64,000 nt of DNA, from contig NZ_JBIGIB010000001.1 in assembly GCF_043555935.1 (NCBI RefSeq), positions 248,001 to 312,000 on the forward strand. Reading direction: 5' to 3'. Numbering within the stretch: the stretch's first letter is position 1; every line of letters starts with the position of its first letter. Positions 1 to 9,457 of the stretch are shown here, piece by piece. A program made the position numbers and the translations under genes. Under the pieces are notes generated by a model. It was not told the origin of the DNA. It saw only the letters and a program-made list of their open reading frames with translations, and made no database searches. This DNA is from Pelomonas baiyunensis (GTDB lineage: Bacteria > Pseudomonadota > Gammaproteobacteria > Burkholderiales > Burkholderiaceae_C).

Positions 1-1465
<1,465 letters not shown>

Positions 1466-1483
1466 GCCGCACGGAGGCCCCGC

Positions 1484-1834
1484 ATGAATCCGCCCGGCGT
1501 GATTGACGAGCAGGTGTTTGCCGAGCTGCAAGACAGCGCCGGCGCCGACTTCGTGGCCGAGCTGGTGGGCTCCTTCCTGGACGACGCCCCCGCGCTGCTG
1601 GCCGCGCTGGCGGCGGCGGCCGCCTATGGGGATGCCGACGCCTTCCGGCGCTGCGCGCACACCGTCAAGTCCAACGCCCACACCTTCGGCGCCACGGCGC
1701 TGGCCGACGCGGCGCGGGCGCTGGAGCACACGCCATTGACCGATCTGGGCGCCGACGCCGGCCCCCGGGTGGCGGCCCTGCGTGGGCTTTACGACGCCGC
1801 CGCCGCGGTGCTGCAGGGGCGCCGCCATGCGTGA
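1484..1834 (+). CDS. HPt domain phosphotransfer protein
   Basis: A stand-alone histidine phosphotransfer protein of 116 residues. The helix carrying the phospho-His reads CAHTVKSNAHTFGA, with His59 as the expected phosphorylation site followed by the usual Lys62, Ser63 and Asn64. It lies between a hybrid kinase and a receiver-cyclase and overlaps the latter by 8 bp, so it probably carries phosphate from the kinase to the receiver-cyclase or to the OmpR-type regulator nearby. The start ATG follows a GGAG-like sequence (acggaggccccgc). The protein is Ala-rich, as expected for this GC content. The family assignment is firm; the partners are inferred from gene order. Confidence 0.9.
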   Translation: MNPPGVIDEQVFAELQDSAGADFVAELVGSFLDDAPALLAALAAAAAYGDADAFRRCAHTVKSNAHTFGATALADAARALEHTPLTDLGADAGPRVAALRGLYDAAAAVLQGRRHA

Positions 1835-2900
1835 CCGCCGCGCCGGCACGGCGCGTGTGCTGCTGGTGGAGGACAACCGGGTCAACCGCCTGCTGCTGGC
1901 CCGCCATGTCGAGCTGTTGGGCCACCAGGTGGAGATGGCCGAAGACGGCCTGGCCGCGCTCGCCCGGTTGGAATCCGCCAGCTACGACCTCGTGCTGATG
2001 GACATCGACATGCCGGGCCTGGACGGCATCCAGCTGCTGGAGCGGCTGCGCGCTCATGCCGACCTGCGCGAGCTGCCGGTCATCGTCACCTCGGCGGTGG
2101 AAGGCATGGACAGCGTGGTGCGCTGCATCGAACTGGGCGCGGAAGACTACCTGCGCAAGCCGGTCAACGTGGTGCTGCTCAAGGCCCGCATCAGCTCGAC
2201 GCTGGAGCGCAAGCGCCTGCGCGACCAGCAGCGTGAGCTGGTGCGGCGCTTCGCCACGCGCGAGGTGGCGCAGAACCTGGAAGCCGAGGGCTTTGCCCTG
2301 GGCGGCCGGCGCGTGCAGGCGACGGTGATGTTCTGCGACATCCGGGGCTTCACCTCCATGGTGGAGACCCAGCAGCCGGAAGACATCATCGAGCTGCTGA
2401 ACACCTACTACACGCTGATGTTTGCGGCCATCAACGGGCAGGGCGGCGTGGTGAACCAGATCATCGGCGACGGCCTCATGGCGGTGTTCGGCGCGCCGCA
2501 GCCGCTGGCTGCACCCGGGCGCAACGCCTTGCTGGCGGCGCAGGAGATGGTGCAGATGGCCGAGCAGTTCAGCATGGAGCAGTGCGTGCTGGGCCGGCCG
2601 GAGATTCGCATCGGGGTGGGCGTGGCCAGCGGCGATGTGGTGGCCGGCTACACCGGCACCCGCAGCCGCGCCACCTACACCTGCATCGGTGACACCGTGA
2701 ACGTGGCCGCCCGGCTGGAAGCGCACACCAAGCTGACCGAGCACAGCGTGTTGTTCGATGCCGGCACCCGTGCGCAGCTCGGCGACGACTGGCCGGTGGT
2801 GCGCCTCGGGCCGGTGCAGTTCAAAGGCAAACGCAGCGAGGTCGACGTGTTCGCCTTGTCGCTGCCTGACGGTTCCACTTCCTTCGACGCCTCCCCATGA
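1827..2900 (+). CDS. Receiver domain-class III nucleotidyl cyclase
   Basis: 357 residues. A receiver domain (about 8-125; phospho-acceptor Asp59 in LMDIDMPG; Lys111-Pro112) is joined by a short helical linker to a class III adenylate/guanylate cyclase domain (about 160-345). Metal ligands are Asp171 (FCDIRGFT) and Asp215 (IIGDG); transition-state residues Asn292 and Arg296 are present (NVAARLE). The base-selecting pair is unusual: where adenylate cyclases carry Lys and Asp or Thr, this one appears to have Gln211 and Thr283, so cAMP versus cGMP cannot be decided by sight. Start chosen at 1827, giving a receiver that begins directly at its first strand; an upstream in-frame start at 1782 would add 15 residues. 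It overlaps the next gene by 4 bp (ATGA), indicating coupling. Confidence 0.9.
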   Translation: MRDRRAGTARVLLVEDNRVNRLLLARHVELLGHQVEMAEDGLAALARLESASYDLVLMDIDMPGLDGIQLLERLRAHADLRELPVIVTSAVEGMDSVVRCIELGAEDYLRKPVNVVLLKARISSTLERKRLRDQQRELVRRFATREVAQNLEAEGFALGGRRVQATVMFCDIRGFTSMVETQQPEDIIELLNTYYTLMFAAINGQGGVVNQIIGDGLMAVFGAPQPLAAPGRNALLAAQEMVQMAEQFSMEQCVLGRPEIRIGVGVASGDVVAGYTGTRSRATYTCIGDTVNVAARLEAHTKLTEHSVLFDAGTRAQLGDDWPVVRLGPVQFKGKRSEVDVFALSLPDGSTSFDASP

Positions 2901-3550
2901 CCGACCACCTCGCCACTGCCCTGGGCCTCATCGGCGCTGCCTTGATGCTGGCCAGCTACCTGATGAAAAGCATGCTGCCGCTGCGCGTGGCGGCGCTGGT
3001 GGCCTGCTGCTTTTTGGTGGCGTACGGCGCGCTGAAGCAGGCGCTGCCCACGCTGCTGCTGTACGGCGCGCTGATTCCCATCAACGTGAAGAAGACGCTG
3101 CAGATGCGCCAGCTCGTGAAGGCCATCGAGCGCGCCCGGGACGACACACCCGTGTCGGAGTGGCTGCTGCCGCACATGCACCGCCACACGGTGCCGGCCG
3201 GCACGGTGCTGTGGCGCAAGGGCGATGCCGCGCGCGACATGCTGTATCTGGACCGCGGCACGCTGCGGTTGGTGGAGTACGACGAGCGCCTGCACGCGGG
3301 CGCGCTGGTGGGCGAGATCGGCCTGTTCGCGCCGGACAACCGCCGCACCTTGTCGCTGGAGGCCGTGGACGACTGCGTGGTGTACCGCCTGTCGGCCGAA
3401 GAAATGGCCTTGCTGTACTACCAGAACCCCAAGCTCGGGTTCCATGTGATGCGCCTGGTGGTGGCGCGGCTGATGCGCGACAGCGCGCGCATGCGGGCGC
3501 CTCAGGTGGGCGCGCCGGCTGAAGCTGCTGCAGCCGCTGCGGCCGGCTGA
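2897..3550 (+). CDS. Membrane protein with cyclic nucleotide-binding domain
   Basis: 217 residues. The first 65 residues hold two or three hydrophobic helices (about 7-22, 29-47, 51-65) resembling YgjV-like membrane modules, followed by a cytosolic CRP-like cyclic nucleotide-binding domain (about 85-205). The phosphate-binding cassette reads GEIGLFAPDNRRT, with Glu140 (ribose contact in CRP-type domains), Arg150 (phosphate contact) and Thr151. No DNA-binding helix-turn-helix follows, so this is not a CRP-type regulator. Its ATG overlaps the stop codon of the cyclase gene by 4 bp. The simplest reading is that it is the membrane receptor for the nucleotide made by the neighbouring cyclase. The C-terminus is a low-complexity Ala run. 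Confidence 0.82.
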   Translation: MTDHLATALGLIGAALMLASYLMKSMLPLRVAALVACCFLVAYGALKQALPTLLLYGALIPINVKKTLQMRQLVKAIERARDDTPVSEWLLPHMHRHTVPAGTVLWRKGDAARDMLYLDRGTLRLVEYDERLHAGALVGEIGLFAPDNRRTLSLEAVDDCVVYRLSAEEMALLYYQNPKLGFHVMRLVVARLMRDSARMRAPQVGAPAEAAAAAAAG

Positions 3551-3566
3551 CGCGGCGCGCGCCGGC

Positions 3567-4256
3567 TCAGATCAGGTGCAACGGGGCGCGGAACACGTAG
3601 CCCACGCGCGACTTGCTTTGCAGCGGCACCAGCGTGGGCGTGGCGCGTTCGATGCGCCGGCGCAGCCGGTAGATGGTGGCGGAGAGGCCGTCGTCACTGT
3701 CGCCCTCGTTCACCTCGCGGCCCAGCTTGTTCAGCAGGGCTTCGCGGGTCACCGGTTCGCCGCCGGCCTGGGCGAAGCATTCCAGCACCTGCCGGTCGGC
3801 ATCGCTCAGCTGGATGCGGGTGCCATCGGGCACCAGCAGTTCGCCGCTGCTGCGGTCCAGCTTCCAGGCCGCGTCGGCCGCTGACGGCTTGGCCACGCGC
3901 CGCTGCACCGCAGCAATGGCCAGCGCCACCTGCTCGAACTGCACCGGCTTGACGAGGTACATGTCGGCCCCGGCCGTGATGACTTCGCTGAACACCTCCG
4001 GCCCGAGCCGGCCCGACACCACCACCACGCCGGCATCGGTGCGGCGGCGCAGGATCTTGATCAGCTCCACCCCGTTCACGCCGGGCAGCATCAGGTCGAC
4101 GAGGTAGAAATCGAACGAGAACGCCTCCGGCGCGGCCAGCAGCGCGTTGCTGTCGTCAAAGCGGCTGACGGTGATGCCTTGTTCCTGCAGGAACAGGCCG
4201 AGGAATTCGGAGTACTCCGCATCGTCATCGATGAGGGCGAGGGTTTTGGGCTGCAT
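3567..4256 (-). CDS. Response regulator, OmpR/PhoB family
   Basis: 229 residues from the ATG at 4256; an alternative GTG at 4271 would add five residues. An N-terminal receiver (IDDDAEYSEF at 8-17; phospho-acceptor Asp54 in YLVDLMLPG; KP near 104) is followed by a winged-helix effector of the OmpR type (about 135-229) ending in GYVFRAPLHLI. The wing region LSATIYRLRRRIE is typical for DNA-recognition helices of this family. It is convergent with the cyclase cluster (16 bp between stops) and has no adjacent cognate kinase on its own strand, so the nearby HPt or hybrid kinase could be its phosphodonor. Targets unknown. Confidence 0.9.
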   Translation of the reverse strand: MQPKTLALIDDDAEYSEFLGLFLQEQGITVSRFDDSNALLAAPEAFSFDFYLVDLMLPGVNGVELIKILRRRTDAGVVVVSGRLGPEVFSEVITAGADMYLVKPVQFEQVALAIAAVQRRVAKPSAADAAWKLDRSSGELLVPDGTRIQLSDADRQVLECFAQAGGEPVTREALLNKLGREVNEGDSDDGLSATIYRLRRRIERATPTLVPLQSKSRVGYVFRAPLHLI

Positions 4257-4418
4257 GGCGGCTGGGCACACGGGATCAACCGTGAAGTTTGCCGCATGAT
4301 GGAGGCGTCAGCATCGAACCCCTGCCGGGTGGTGTGCTGATTTGCTCGATCGGCCGGTCAGAAATGATTGACAAGCGGGTCTGTGGGTGTGAAATCGACT
4401 CCCCACAGGAGACAGGAC

Positions 4419-4769
4419 ATGGACGCGGCGCCGCAGGACGAAGGCCAAGAATTGCCCCACTGGTTGCGCCCCGGGCAACGGGTGCCGCCGCAGGAGGCGC
4501 TGCGCCACATCCAGGGCTTGTGTGCGGCGTGGCCCGACCTTTATGCCGCGCTGTTCGTGGTGCTGGCCACGCACCAGGAGTTGCCACGCGAGGTGCTGGC
4601 GGTGGCGATCAAGCAGTTCCGCGCGGACCTGGACGCCTTCACGCGCGAGGACGTGGTGAGCCTGCTCACGGCGGTGTGGAACGGCGGCAAGAGTGGGTTT
4701 GAGGCGGTGCTGCGCACCCGGGCGAATTCGCCCAAGCGCGCGGCCTCGTTGTCGTGGGTGAAGGACTAG
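4419..4769 (+). CDS. Small hypothetical protein
   Basis: 116 residues, not recognised. The start at 4419 is preceded by a good ribosome site (acaggagacaggac). The protein has no signal peptide or membrane segment, is mostly predicted helical (AWPDLYAALFVVLATHQELP, REVLAVAIKQFRADLDAF) and ends in a basic stretch (ANSPKRAASLSWVKD). Its stop codon TAG lies inside the CTAG that borders a MITE-like element, so the insertion sits exactly at the end of the gene. Codon use matches neighbouring genes, which supports its being a real coding region. Confidence 0.6.
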   Translation: MDAAPQDEGQELPHWLRPGQRVPPQEALRHIQGLCAAWPDLYAALFVVLATHQELPREVLAVAIKQFRADLDAFTREDVVSLLTAVWNGGKSGFEAVLRTRANSPKRAASLSWVKD

Positions 4770-5035
4770 GGCCTGTTCACACTACGGGGATCGGATGCGT
4801 TGCCACTCAAAAGCCCGCGGGCAAGGCGCGAAGTCGACGCTGGGGTCGTCCCCAGCGAGGCTTCGCAACGCCGCGCGCGGGCTTTTGAGTGACAACCCTT
4901 CGGGAGAGGGACTGCGCGGGCGCAAGGCGTCGTTGCGCGCCTTGCCTGGGCACGAGCCCAGGCGGCGTCGCACGCCTAGCCCTGCACCCGCGCAGACCCT
5001 CTCGCACCGATTCCCGTAGTGTGAACAGGCCCTAG
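4766..5035. mobile_element. MITE-like element with CTAG target duplication
   Basis: A 262-bp non-coding element (4770-5031) with perfect terminal inverted repeats (left 4770-4788, right 5013-5031; first bases GGCCTGTTCACACTACGGG) is bordered on each side by CTAG (4766-4769 and 5032-5035), which looks like a 4-bp target duplication. The inside folds into two large nested hairpins: 4804-4891 (arms CACTCAAAAGCCCGCG and complement, inner stem GCTGGGG/CCCCAGC) and 4904-5003 (GAGAGGG/CCCTCTC outer stem). It has no transposase gene, so it would need one in trans. CTAG targets are known for some IS5-family elements; that link is an inference. Both flanking genes end in the TAG of the duplicated CTAG. 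Confidence 0.8.
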
Positions 5036-5574
5036 CCCTTCAGGCCCAATTTGCGCCAGCCGTCCAGCCCCAGGCGGGCCAGGGTGTCGAGGTTGTTCTC
5101 AAAGATCGCGGCCGTGTCGGGCATGGACTCCACCGCGCGGGTGATGCTTTCCTCGCGCAGCAGGTGCAGCGTGGGGTAGGGCGAGCGGTTGCTGTAGTTG
5201 CCGATGTCGCCCTCGGGCGTCCCCTCGAACTGGTAGTCGGGGTGAAAGTCGGCGATCTGCAAGATGCCGTCCAGCTTCAACTCGTCCACCAGCGCATCGG
5301 CCGCGTCCAGGAAGTCGTTGAACTCCAGGAATTCGGTCAGCACGCCGGGGTGGATGAGCAGCGTGGTGTCCACCTCCTCGGGGTCGGCGCGGTTCAACGC
5401 CAGCAGCTCGCGCGCCAGGTCCTTGATCAAGGCCTCCGGGTCGGTGGCGTCGCTCACCACGTAGCGGATGCGCTCGTTCACGTGCACGCTCTTGGCGAAC
5501 GGGCACAGGTTCAGGCCGATGACGGCTTTGACCACCCAGTCGCGGGTGTCGGCAATGACTTGTTCGTGGTTCAT
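5032..5574 (-). CDS. DUF1415 family protein
   Basis: 180 residues. It matches the DUF1415 family, common in beta- and gammaproteobacteria and without known function. Recognisable features are the N-terminal WVVKAVIGLNLCPFAKSV motif with a conserved Cys, the TLLIHPGVL strand, the FHPDYQFEG segment and the YSNRSPYPTLHLLRE motif. There is no signal peptide, so it is cytosolic. The stop codon TAG is made by the CTAG bordering the MITE-like element. Upstream, toward the M20 hydrolase gene on the same strand, lies one copy of a dispersed GC-rich repeat, so any co-transcription with that gene would run through the repeat. Confidence 0.88.
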   Translation of the reverse strand: MNHEQVIADTRDWVVKAVIGLNLCPFAKSVHVNERIRYVVSDATDPEALIKDLARELLALNRADPEEVDTTLLIHPGVLTEFLEFNDFLDAADALVDELKLDGILQIADFHPDYQFEGTPEGDIGNYSNRSPYPTLHLLREESITRAVESMPDTAAIFENNLDTLARLGLDGWRKLGLKG

Positions 5575-5595
5575 CTCATTTTTCCTTTGGCATCT

Positions 5596-5697
5596 CGGGC
5601 CGAGCGCCGGGCCGCTCCCAAGCCGGCCCGGTGGGCGATGTGCTCGCGGCTCGGGGCCGTGAGCATCGCCGTCCCCTCGGGGGATCGACCCGACGCG
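5596..5697 (-). repeat. Dispersed GC-rich intergenic repeat, copy 1
   Basis: Read on the minus strand, this segment matches the one at 42979-43085 over about 100 bases: TCGGGTCG, CCCCCCGAGGGG, GGCGATGCTCACGG, CACATCG, GGGCCGGCTTGGG and CGGCCCGGCGCTCGGCCCG occur in the same order. It lies just after the stop codon of the M20 gene and reads in the direction of that gene's transcription, as do the other copies relative to their upstream genes. The GATG/CATC arms enclose a stem that differs in sequence but is kept as a stem in both copies (CGGC/GCCG here, CGGGGC/GCCCCG at copy 2), suggesting a structured RNA 3' element. Confidence 0.72.
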
Positions 5698-5704
5698 CCC
5701 GCGT

Positions 5705-6910
5705 TCAGCGGGGCTCGGCGGGGCGAGGGGCCAACCAGGCCTCGGCCAGACGAACCCACATGGAGCCGCCCAGCGGGATCAGGTCGTCGTTGAAGTCGTA
5801 GCTGGGGTTGTGCAGCGTGCAGGGGCCCAGGCCGTGGCCGCCGACGCGGTGGGTGCCGTCGCCGTTGCCGATCAGGAAGTAGCAGCCGGGCTTGTCCAGC
5901 AGGTAGTAGCTGAAGTCTTCGGCGCCCATGGTGGGCTCAAACTCGTGCACGTGGTCGGCGCCCACCATGTCGGTCAGCGCGCGGCGGGCGAATTCGGTTT
6001 CGGCCGGGTGGTTGATGGTGGGCGGGTAGTTGCGGCGGAACTCGAACTCGGCGGTCAGTTCGAAAGCGCCGGCCAGTTGCTCGGTCATGGCTTTCATGCG
6101 CTGCTCCAGCAGGTCCAGCAACTCCAGTGTGAAGGTGCGCACCGTGCCTTCCATGACCACCGAGTCGGGCACCACGTTGGTGGCCTCACCGGCGTGGATC
6201 ATGGTGACCGAGATCACGCCCGGGTCGATGGGCCGCTTGTTGCGGCTGATGATGGTCTGGAAGGCCGTGACCAGCTGGCAGGCCGCCGGCACCGGGTCCA
6301 CGCCCAGGTGGGGCATCGCCGCGTGCGAGCCCTTGCCGCGCAGCGTGATCTTGAACTCGTTGCTGCTGGCGAACACCGGGCCGGTCTTGAGCGCGAACTC
6401 GCCGGCCTTCATGCCGGGCCAGTTGTGGGCGCCGAACATGGCCTCCATCGGGAACTTCTCGAACAGGCCGTCCTTGATCATCTCGCGGGCGCCGCCGCCG
6501 CCTTCCTCGGCGGGCTGGAACACCAGGTAGACCGTGCCGTCGAAGTTGCGGTGCTGGGCCAGGTGCTTGGCGGCGGCCAGCAGCATGGCGGTGTGGCCGT
6601 CGTGGCCGCAGGCGTGCATGCGGCCGAGATACGAGCTGGCGTGCGGGAACTGGTTGCGCTCGGTCATGGGCAGCGCGTCGATGTCCGCCCGCAGGCCCAC
6701 GGCCCGGTCGGAGGTGCCGTTCTTGACGATGCCCACCACGCCGGTCGTGCCCAGGCCGCGGTGGATGGGGATGCCCCAGTCGGTCAGGGCTTTGGCGATG
6801 ACGTCGGCGGTGCGCGCCTCGTGGAAGCAGAGTTCGGGGTGCTTGTGCAGGTCGCGGCGGATGGCCGTGATCTCTGGCGCGTCGGCCAGGATGGAGTCGA
6901 TGAGCTTCAT
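5705..6910 (-). CDS. M20 family amidohydrolase (hippurate hydrolase-like)
   Basis: 401 residues, normal for the M20D amidohydrolases that cleave N-acyl amino acids such as hippurate, N-acetyl amino acids or IAA conjugates. Metal-site motifs are visible: MHACGHDGHTA (about 98-108), QPAEEGGGGA (general-base Glu region, 131-140), GAHNWPG, and a C-terminal GAEDFSYYL segment with the last metal-binding His in LHNPSYDFND. The dimerisation domain lies in between (GSHAAMPHLGVDP). No signal peptide, so cytosolic. It is divergent from a small secreted-protein gene with only 50 bp between starts, which must hold both promoters. Substrate cannot be fixed from sequence. Confidence 0.93.
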   Translation of the reverse strand: MKLIDSILADAPEITAIRRDLHKHPELCFHEARTADVIAKALTDWGIPIHRGLGTTGVVGIVKNGTSDRAVGLRADIDALPMTERNQFPHASSYLGRMHACGHDGHTAMLLAAAKHLAQHRNFDGTVYLVFQPAEEGGGGAREMIKDGLFEKFPMEAMFGAHNWPGMKAGEFALKTGPVFASSNEFKITLRGKGSHAAMPHLGVDPVPAACQLVTAFQTIISRNKRPIDPGVISVTMIHAGEATNVVPDSVVMEGTVRTFTLELLDLLEQRMKAMTEQLAGAFELTAEFEFRRNYPPTINHPAETEFARRALTDMVGADHVHEFEPTMGAEDFSYYLLDKPGCYFLIGNGDGTHRVGGHGLGPCTLHNPSYDFNDDLIPLGGSMWVRLAEAWLAPRPAEPR

Positions 6911-6960
6911 GACAGGGTGACTTCAGGCTCTGGGGAAGCGTCAAGTTTAGGATTGCGCCC

Positions 6961-7275
6961 GTGAACCCTGGTCGTTGGTCAAGAACCTGGCTGCTGTGGC
7001 TGGCCCTGCTGCTCCCGCTCGCGCAAGCGTTGGCGGGCGCGCACGCCTTGTCGCACGTCACGTCAGACCGCACCAGCGACGGCATCGTTCACCTGGCGCA
7101 ATGCGACCTTTGCCTGACCGCGGCCGACCTCGGCAGCGGCGCGCCCGTGGCCGAGGCGCCGCGGGTGATGCTGGCGGACGCCGCCTACGCCGCGCCGGTT
7201 TTGGCCCGCGGCGGCGCCCCCCGCGCGGTCAGCCTGGGCCTGCCGCCCGCCCGCGCGCCGCCTGCTTCTGCCTGA
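6961..7275 (+). CDS. Small secreted protein before TonB receptor (DUF2946-like)
   Basis: 104 residues from a GTG start with AGGA nine bases upstream. A signal-peptide-like N-terminus (WLLWLALLLPLAQALAGAHA) is followed by a short region with a Cys pair and His residues (HLAQCDLCLTAADLG), then a Pro/Ala-rich tail. Proteins of this kind often sit just before TonB-dependent receptor genes in betaproteobacteria, and the Cys/His pattern hints at metal binding. The receptor gene starts 60 bp downstream; between them lies a hairpin-like GCCCC-TGGT-GGGGC followed by a T-rich run. Function unknown; the family label is tentative. Confidence 0.6.
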   Translation: MNPGRWSRTWLLWLALLLPLAQALAGAHALSHVTSDRTSDGIVHLAQCDLCLTAADLGSGAPVAEAPRVMLADAAYAAPVLARGGAPRAVSLGLPPARAPPASA

Positions 7276-7334
7276 ACACCTTGCGTCCTGCGCCCCTGGT
7301 GGGGCTGCGGGCTTTCGTGTTTTTTGCAGAAGTC

Positions 7335-9350
7335 ATGTCCATGCGTTCCTTTGCTCTGGCGCCGATCGCGGCCGCCTGCCTGTTTGTTCTTGCTTCGGCC
7401 GCGCAGGCCGACACCGCCGAATCCCTCGACAAGGTCGTGGTCACCGGCAACCCCTTGAAAAGCCAGGTGCTGGCCCAGCCGAGCGACTCGCTCAGCGGCG
7501 ACCAGCTCGTGCTCAACCGCGCCGCCAACTTGGGCGACACCCTGCAGGGGCTGGCCGGCGTGTCGGCCACCAACTTCGGGCCTAACGCCAGCCGACCCAG
7601 CATCCGCGGCCTGGATGGCGACCGCGTGCGCATCCTGAACAACTCCGGCGCGTCGGTGGACGCGTCCAACCTCAGCTTCGACCATGGCGTGGCGATCGAC
7701 CCGCTGGTCATCGACAAGGTCGAGGTGCTGCGCGGGGCGGCGGCGCTGCTGTACGGCGGCAACGCGGTGGGCGGCGTGGTGAACACGCTGGACAACCGCA
7801 TCCCGCGCACGCTCATCCGCGGCCTGAGCGGTGCGGCCGAAATGCGCCTGGGCGGGCCCTCCAACGACCGCAGCGGCGCCGTGGTGCTGGACGGCGGGGC
7901 CGGCCGGCCGAACGACGGCTGGGGCTGGCATGCCGACCTGTCGGCGCGCGACGCGGGCGATCAGCGCACGCCGCGCTTTGACAGCCCCACCGATGACGGC
8001 ACCGAGAGCCGCACCACGGTGCGCAATTCGGCCTCGCACAACCACAGCGCCGCGCTGGGCGGCTCGGTGTTCTTCCAGGGCGGCTATGCGGGGGTGTCGG
8101 TGGACGACTTCCGCACCACCTACGGCACCACGGTGGAAGACGCCGCCAAGATCCAGATGCAGCGCCAGCGTGTGGCCACGGCCGGCGAGTGGAACACCGA
8201 AGACGGCCCTGTGCGCCGGCTGAGCTGGCAGCTCAGCCGCAACCGCTACGAGCACTCCGAGGTGGAGAACGGCCAGGTGGGCACCACCTTCAAGAGCACC
8301 GGCACCGATGGCCGGTTGGAGCTGACGCATGCGCCGGTGGGCGGCCTGCATGGCCTGGTGGGCGTGCAGTGGGAGGGGCTGGACTTCTCGGCGCTGGGTG
8401 AAGAGGCCTTTGTGCCCAGCACCCGCACCCGCAACGCCGGCCTGTTCGTGCTGGAGCAATACCGGGTGGGCGAGTTGCAGCTGTCGGCCGGCGCCCGGCA
8501 CGAGCAGGTGCGCGTGAACTCCAGCGGCGACAGCGATACCAGCGACGGGCGCTTCGGCATGCCGCAGCAGCGCCGCTTCAGCCCCACCAGCCTTGCGTTC
8601 AGCGGCGTGTACGGGCTGGCGGGCGGCTGGAGCCTGAGCGGCAACCTCAATCACACCGAGCGCGCTCCGGCCTACTACGAGCTGTTCGCCAACGGCCTGC
8701 ACCTGGCCACCCACGCGTTCGAGCGCGGGGACGCCCATCTGGGCCTGGAGCGTTCGCGCGGGGCCGACTTCGGCGTGAAGTGGGAGGGCGAGCGCAGCCA
8801 CCTGCACATGAACGTGTACGAGACGCGCTTCAGCAACTACATCGCCCTGCAAGCCAACGGCCAGACCGTGACCGGGCCGGAGGGAGACGACCTGCCGGTG
8901 TATGTGTTCCAGGGCGTGCCGGCGCGGCTGCGCGGCGTGGAGCTGGAAGGCCGCTGGCAGGCCACCGGCATGTTCGCGGTGCTGGCCCAGTTCGATGCGG
9001 TGCGGGGCGAGAACACCCAGACCGGTGAGCCGCTGCCGCGCCTGGCACCGCGCCGCGCGATGCTGGGGCTGGAGGCTCAGCAGGGCCCGTGGTCGGCCCG
9101 GGTGGAGTGGCGGGGCGCCGCCCGCCAGGACCGCGTGGATGCGTTCGACCAGCCCACCGCCGGCTACGGCACGGTCAACGCCAGCCTGGCGCGCCAGCTC
9201 AAGCTGGGCGAACTGGACGGCCTGTGGTACCTGCGCCTGACCAACCTGGGCAACAAGCTGGCCTACAACGCCACGGCCGTGCCCACCATCCGCGACCTCA
9301 GCCCGCAGCCCGGCCGCGCGGTGATGACCGGGGTGCAAGTGCGCTTCTGA
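7335..9350 (+). CDS. TonB-dependent outer-membrane receptor, ZnuD-like
   Basis: 671 residues from the ATG at 7335 (a second ATG at 7341 is equally usable); signal peptide 1-25 (FVLASAAQA). A TonB box (DKVVVTG, 32-38) precedes the plug domain with ASRPSIRGLDGDRVRILNNS and VEVLRGAAALLYGGNAVGGVVN, then a 22-strand-type barrel ending in an aromatic residue (VQVRF). The plug signature and overall length resemble ZnuD-type zinc or haem-independent metal receptors rather than siderophore receptors; the substrate remains inferred. No Zur box was recognised upstream. A 13-bp-stem hairpin follows the stop codon. Codons before 7335 in this frame run through the upstream gene and are not a plausible N-terminus. 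Confidence 0.9.
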   Translation: MSMRSFALAPIAAACLFVLASAAQADTAESLDKVVVTGNPLKSQVLAQPSDSLSGDQLVLNRAANLGDTLQGLAGVSATNFGPNASRPSIRGLDGDRVRILNNSGASVDASNLSFDHGVAIDPLVIDKVEVLRGAAALLYGGNAVGGVVNTLDNRIPRTLIRGLSGAAEMRLGGPSNDRSGAVVLDGGAGRPNDGWGWHADLSARDAGDQRTPRFDSPTDDGTESRTTVRNSASHNHSAALGGSVFFQGGYAGVSVDDFRTTYGTTVEDAAKIQMQRQRVATAGEWNTEDGPVRRLSWQLSRNRYEHSEVENGQVGTTFKSTGTDGRLELTHAPVGGLHGLVGVQWEGLDFSALGEEAFVPSTRTRNAGLFVLEQYRVGELQLSAGARHEQVRVNSSGDSDTSDGRFGMPQQRRFSPTSLAFSGVYGLAGGWSLSGNLNHTERAPAYYELFANGLHLATHAFERGDAHLGLERSRGADFGVKWEGERSHLHMNVYETRFSNYIALQANGQTVTGPEGDDLPVYVFQGVPARLRGVELEGRWQATGMFAVLAQFDAVRGENTQTGEPLPRLAPRRAMLGLEAQQGPWSARVEWRGAARQDRVDAFDQPTAGYGTVNASLARQLKLGELDGLWYLRLTNLGNKLAYNATAVPTIRDLSPQPGRAVMTGVQVRF

Positions 9351-9352
9351 CC

Positions 9353-9400
9353 CCGCAAGCGCCGGCCCCGGGGCATACCCTGGTGCGCCGGCGCTTGCGG
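9353..9400 (+). terminator. Strong hairpin after TonB receptor gene
   Basis: A perfect 13-bp inverted repeat (CCGCAAGCGCCGG at 9353-9365 and its complement at 9388-9400) with a 22-base loop begins two bases after the receptor stop codon. No T-run follows, so it is not a classic intrinsic terminator; it may still end or stabilise the receptor transcript and separate it from the sigma-54 promoter region downstream. Confidence 0.5.
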
Positions 9401-9411
9401 CGCGGGCATGC

Positions 9412-9428
9412 TGCACCTCAACGGTGCC
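9412..9428 (+). promoter_or_regulatory. NtrC-like enhancer palindrome
   Basis: The palindrome TGCACC-TCAAC-GGTGCC fits the NtrC consensus TGCACC-N5-GGTGCA at all but the last base. It lies about 70 bp upstream of the transcription start expected from the sigma-54 promoter at 9458-9473. A further GCACC half-site at about 9434-9438 follows. Together they suggest nitrogen control of the ATP-grasp/alpha-E operon; not tested. Confidence 0.55.
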
Positions 9429-9457
9429 TGCGCGCACCACAAGCCGCCACCCCAGGT

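Noticed and set aside
6975..7334. In-frame N-terminal extension of the TonB receptor
   Set aside because: It runs through the small upstream gene in another frame and lacks a signal peptide; the signal peptide begins at 7335.
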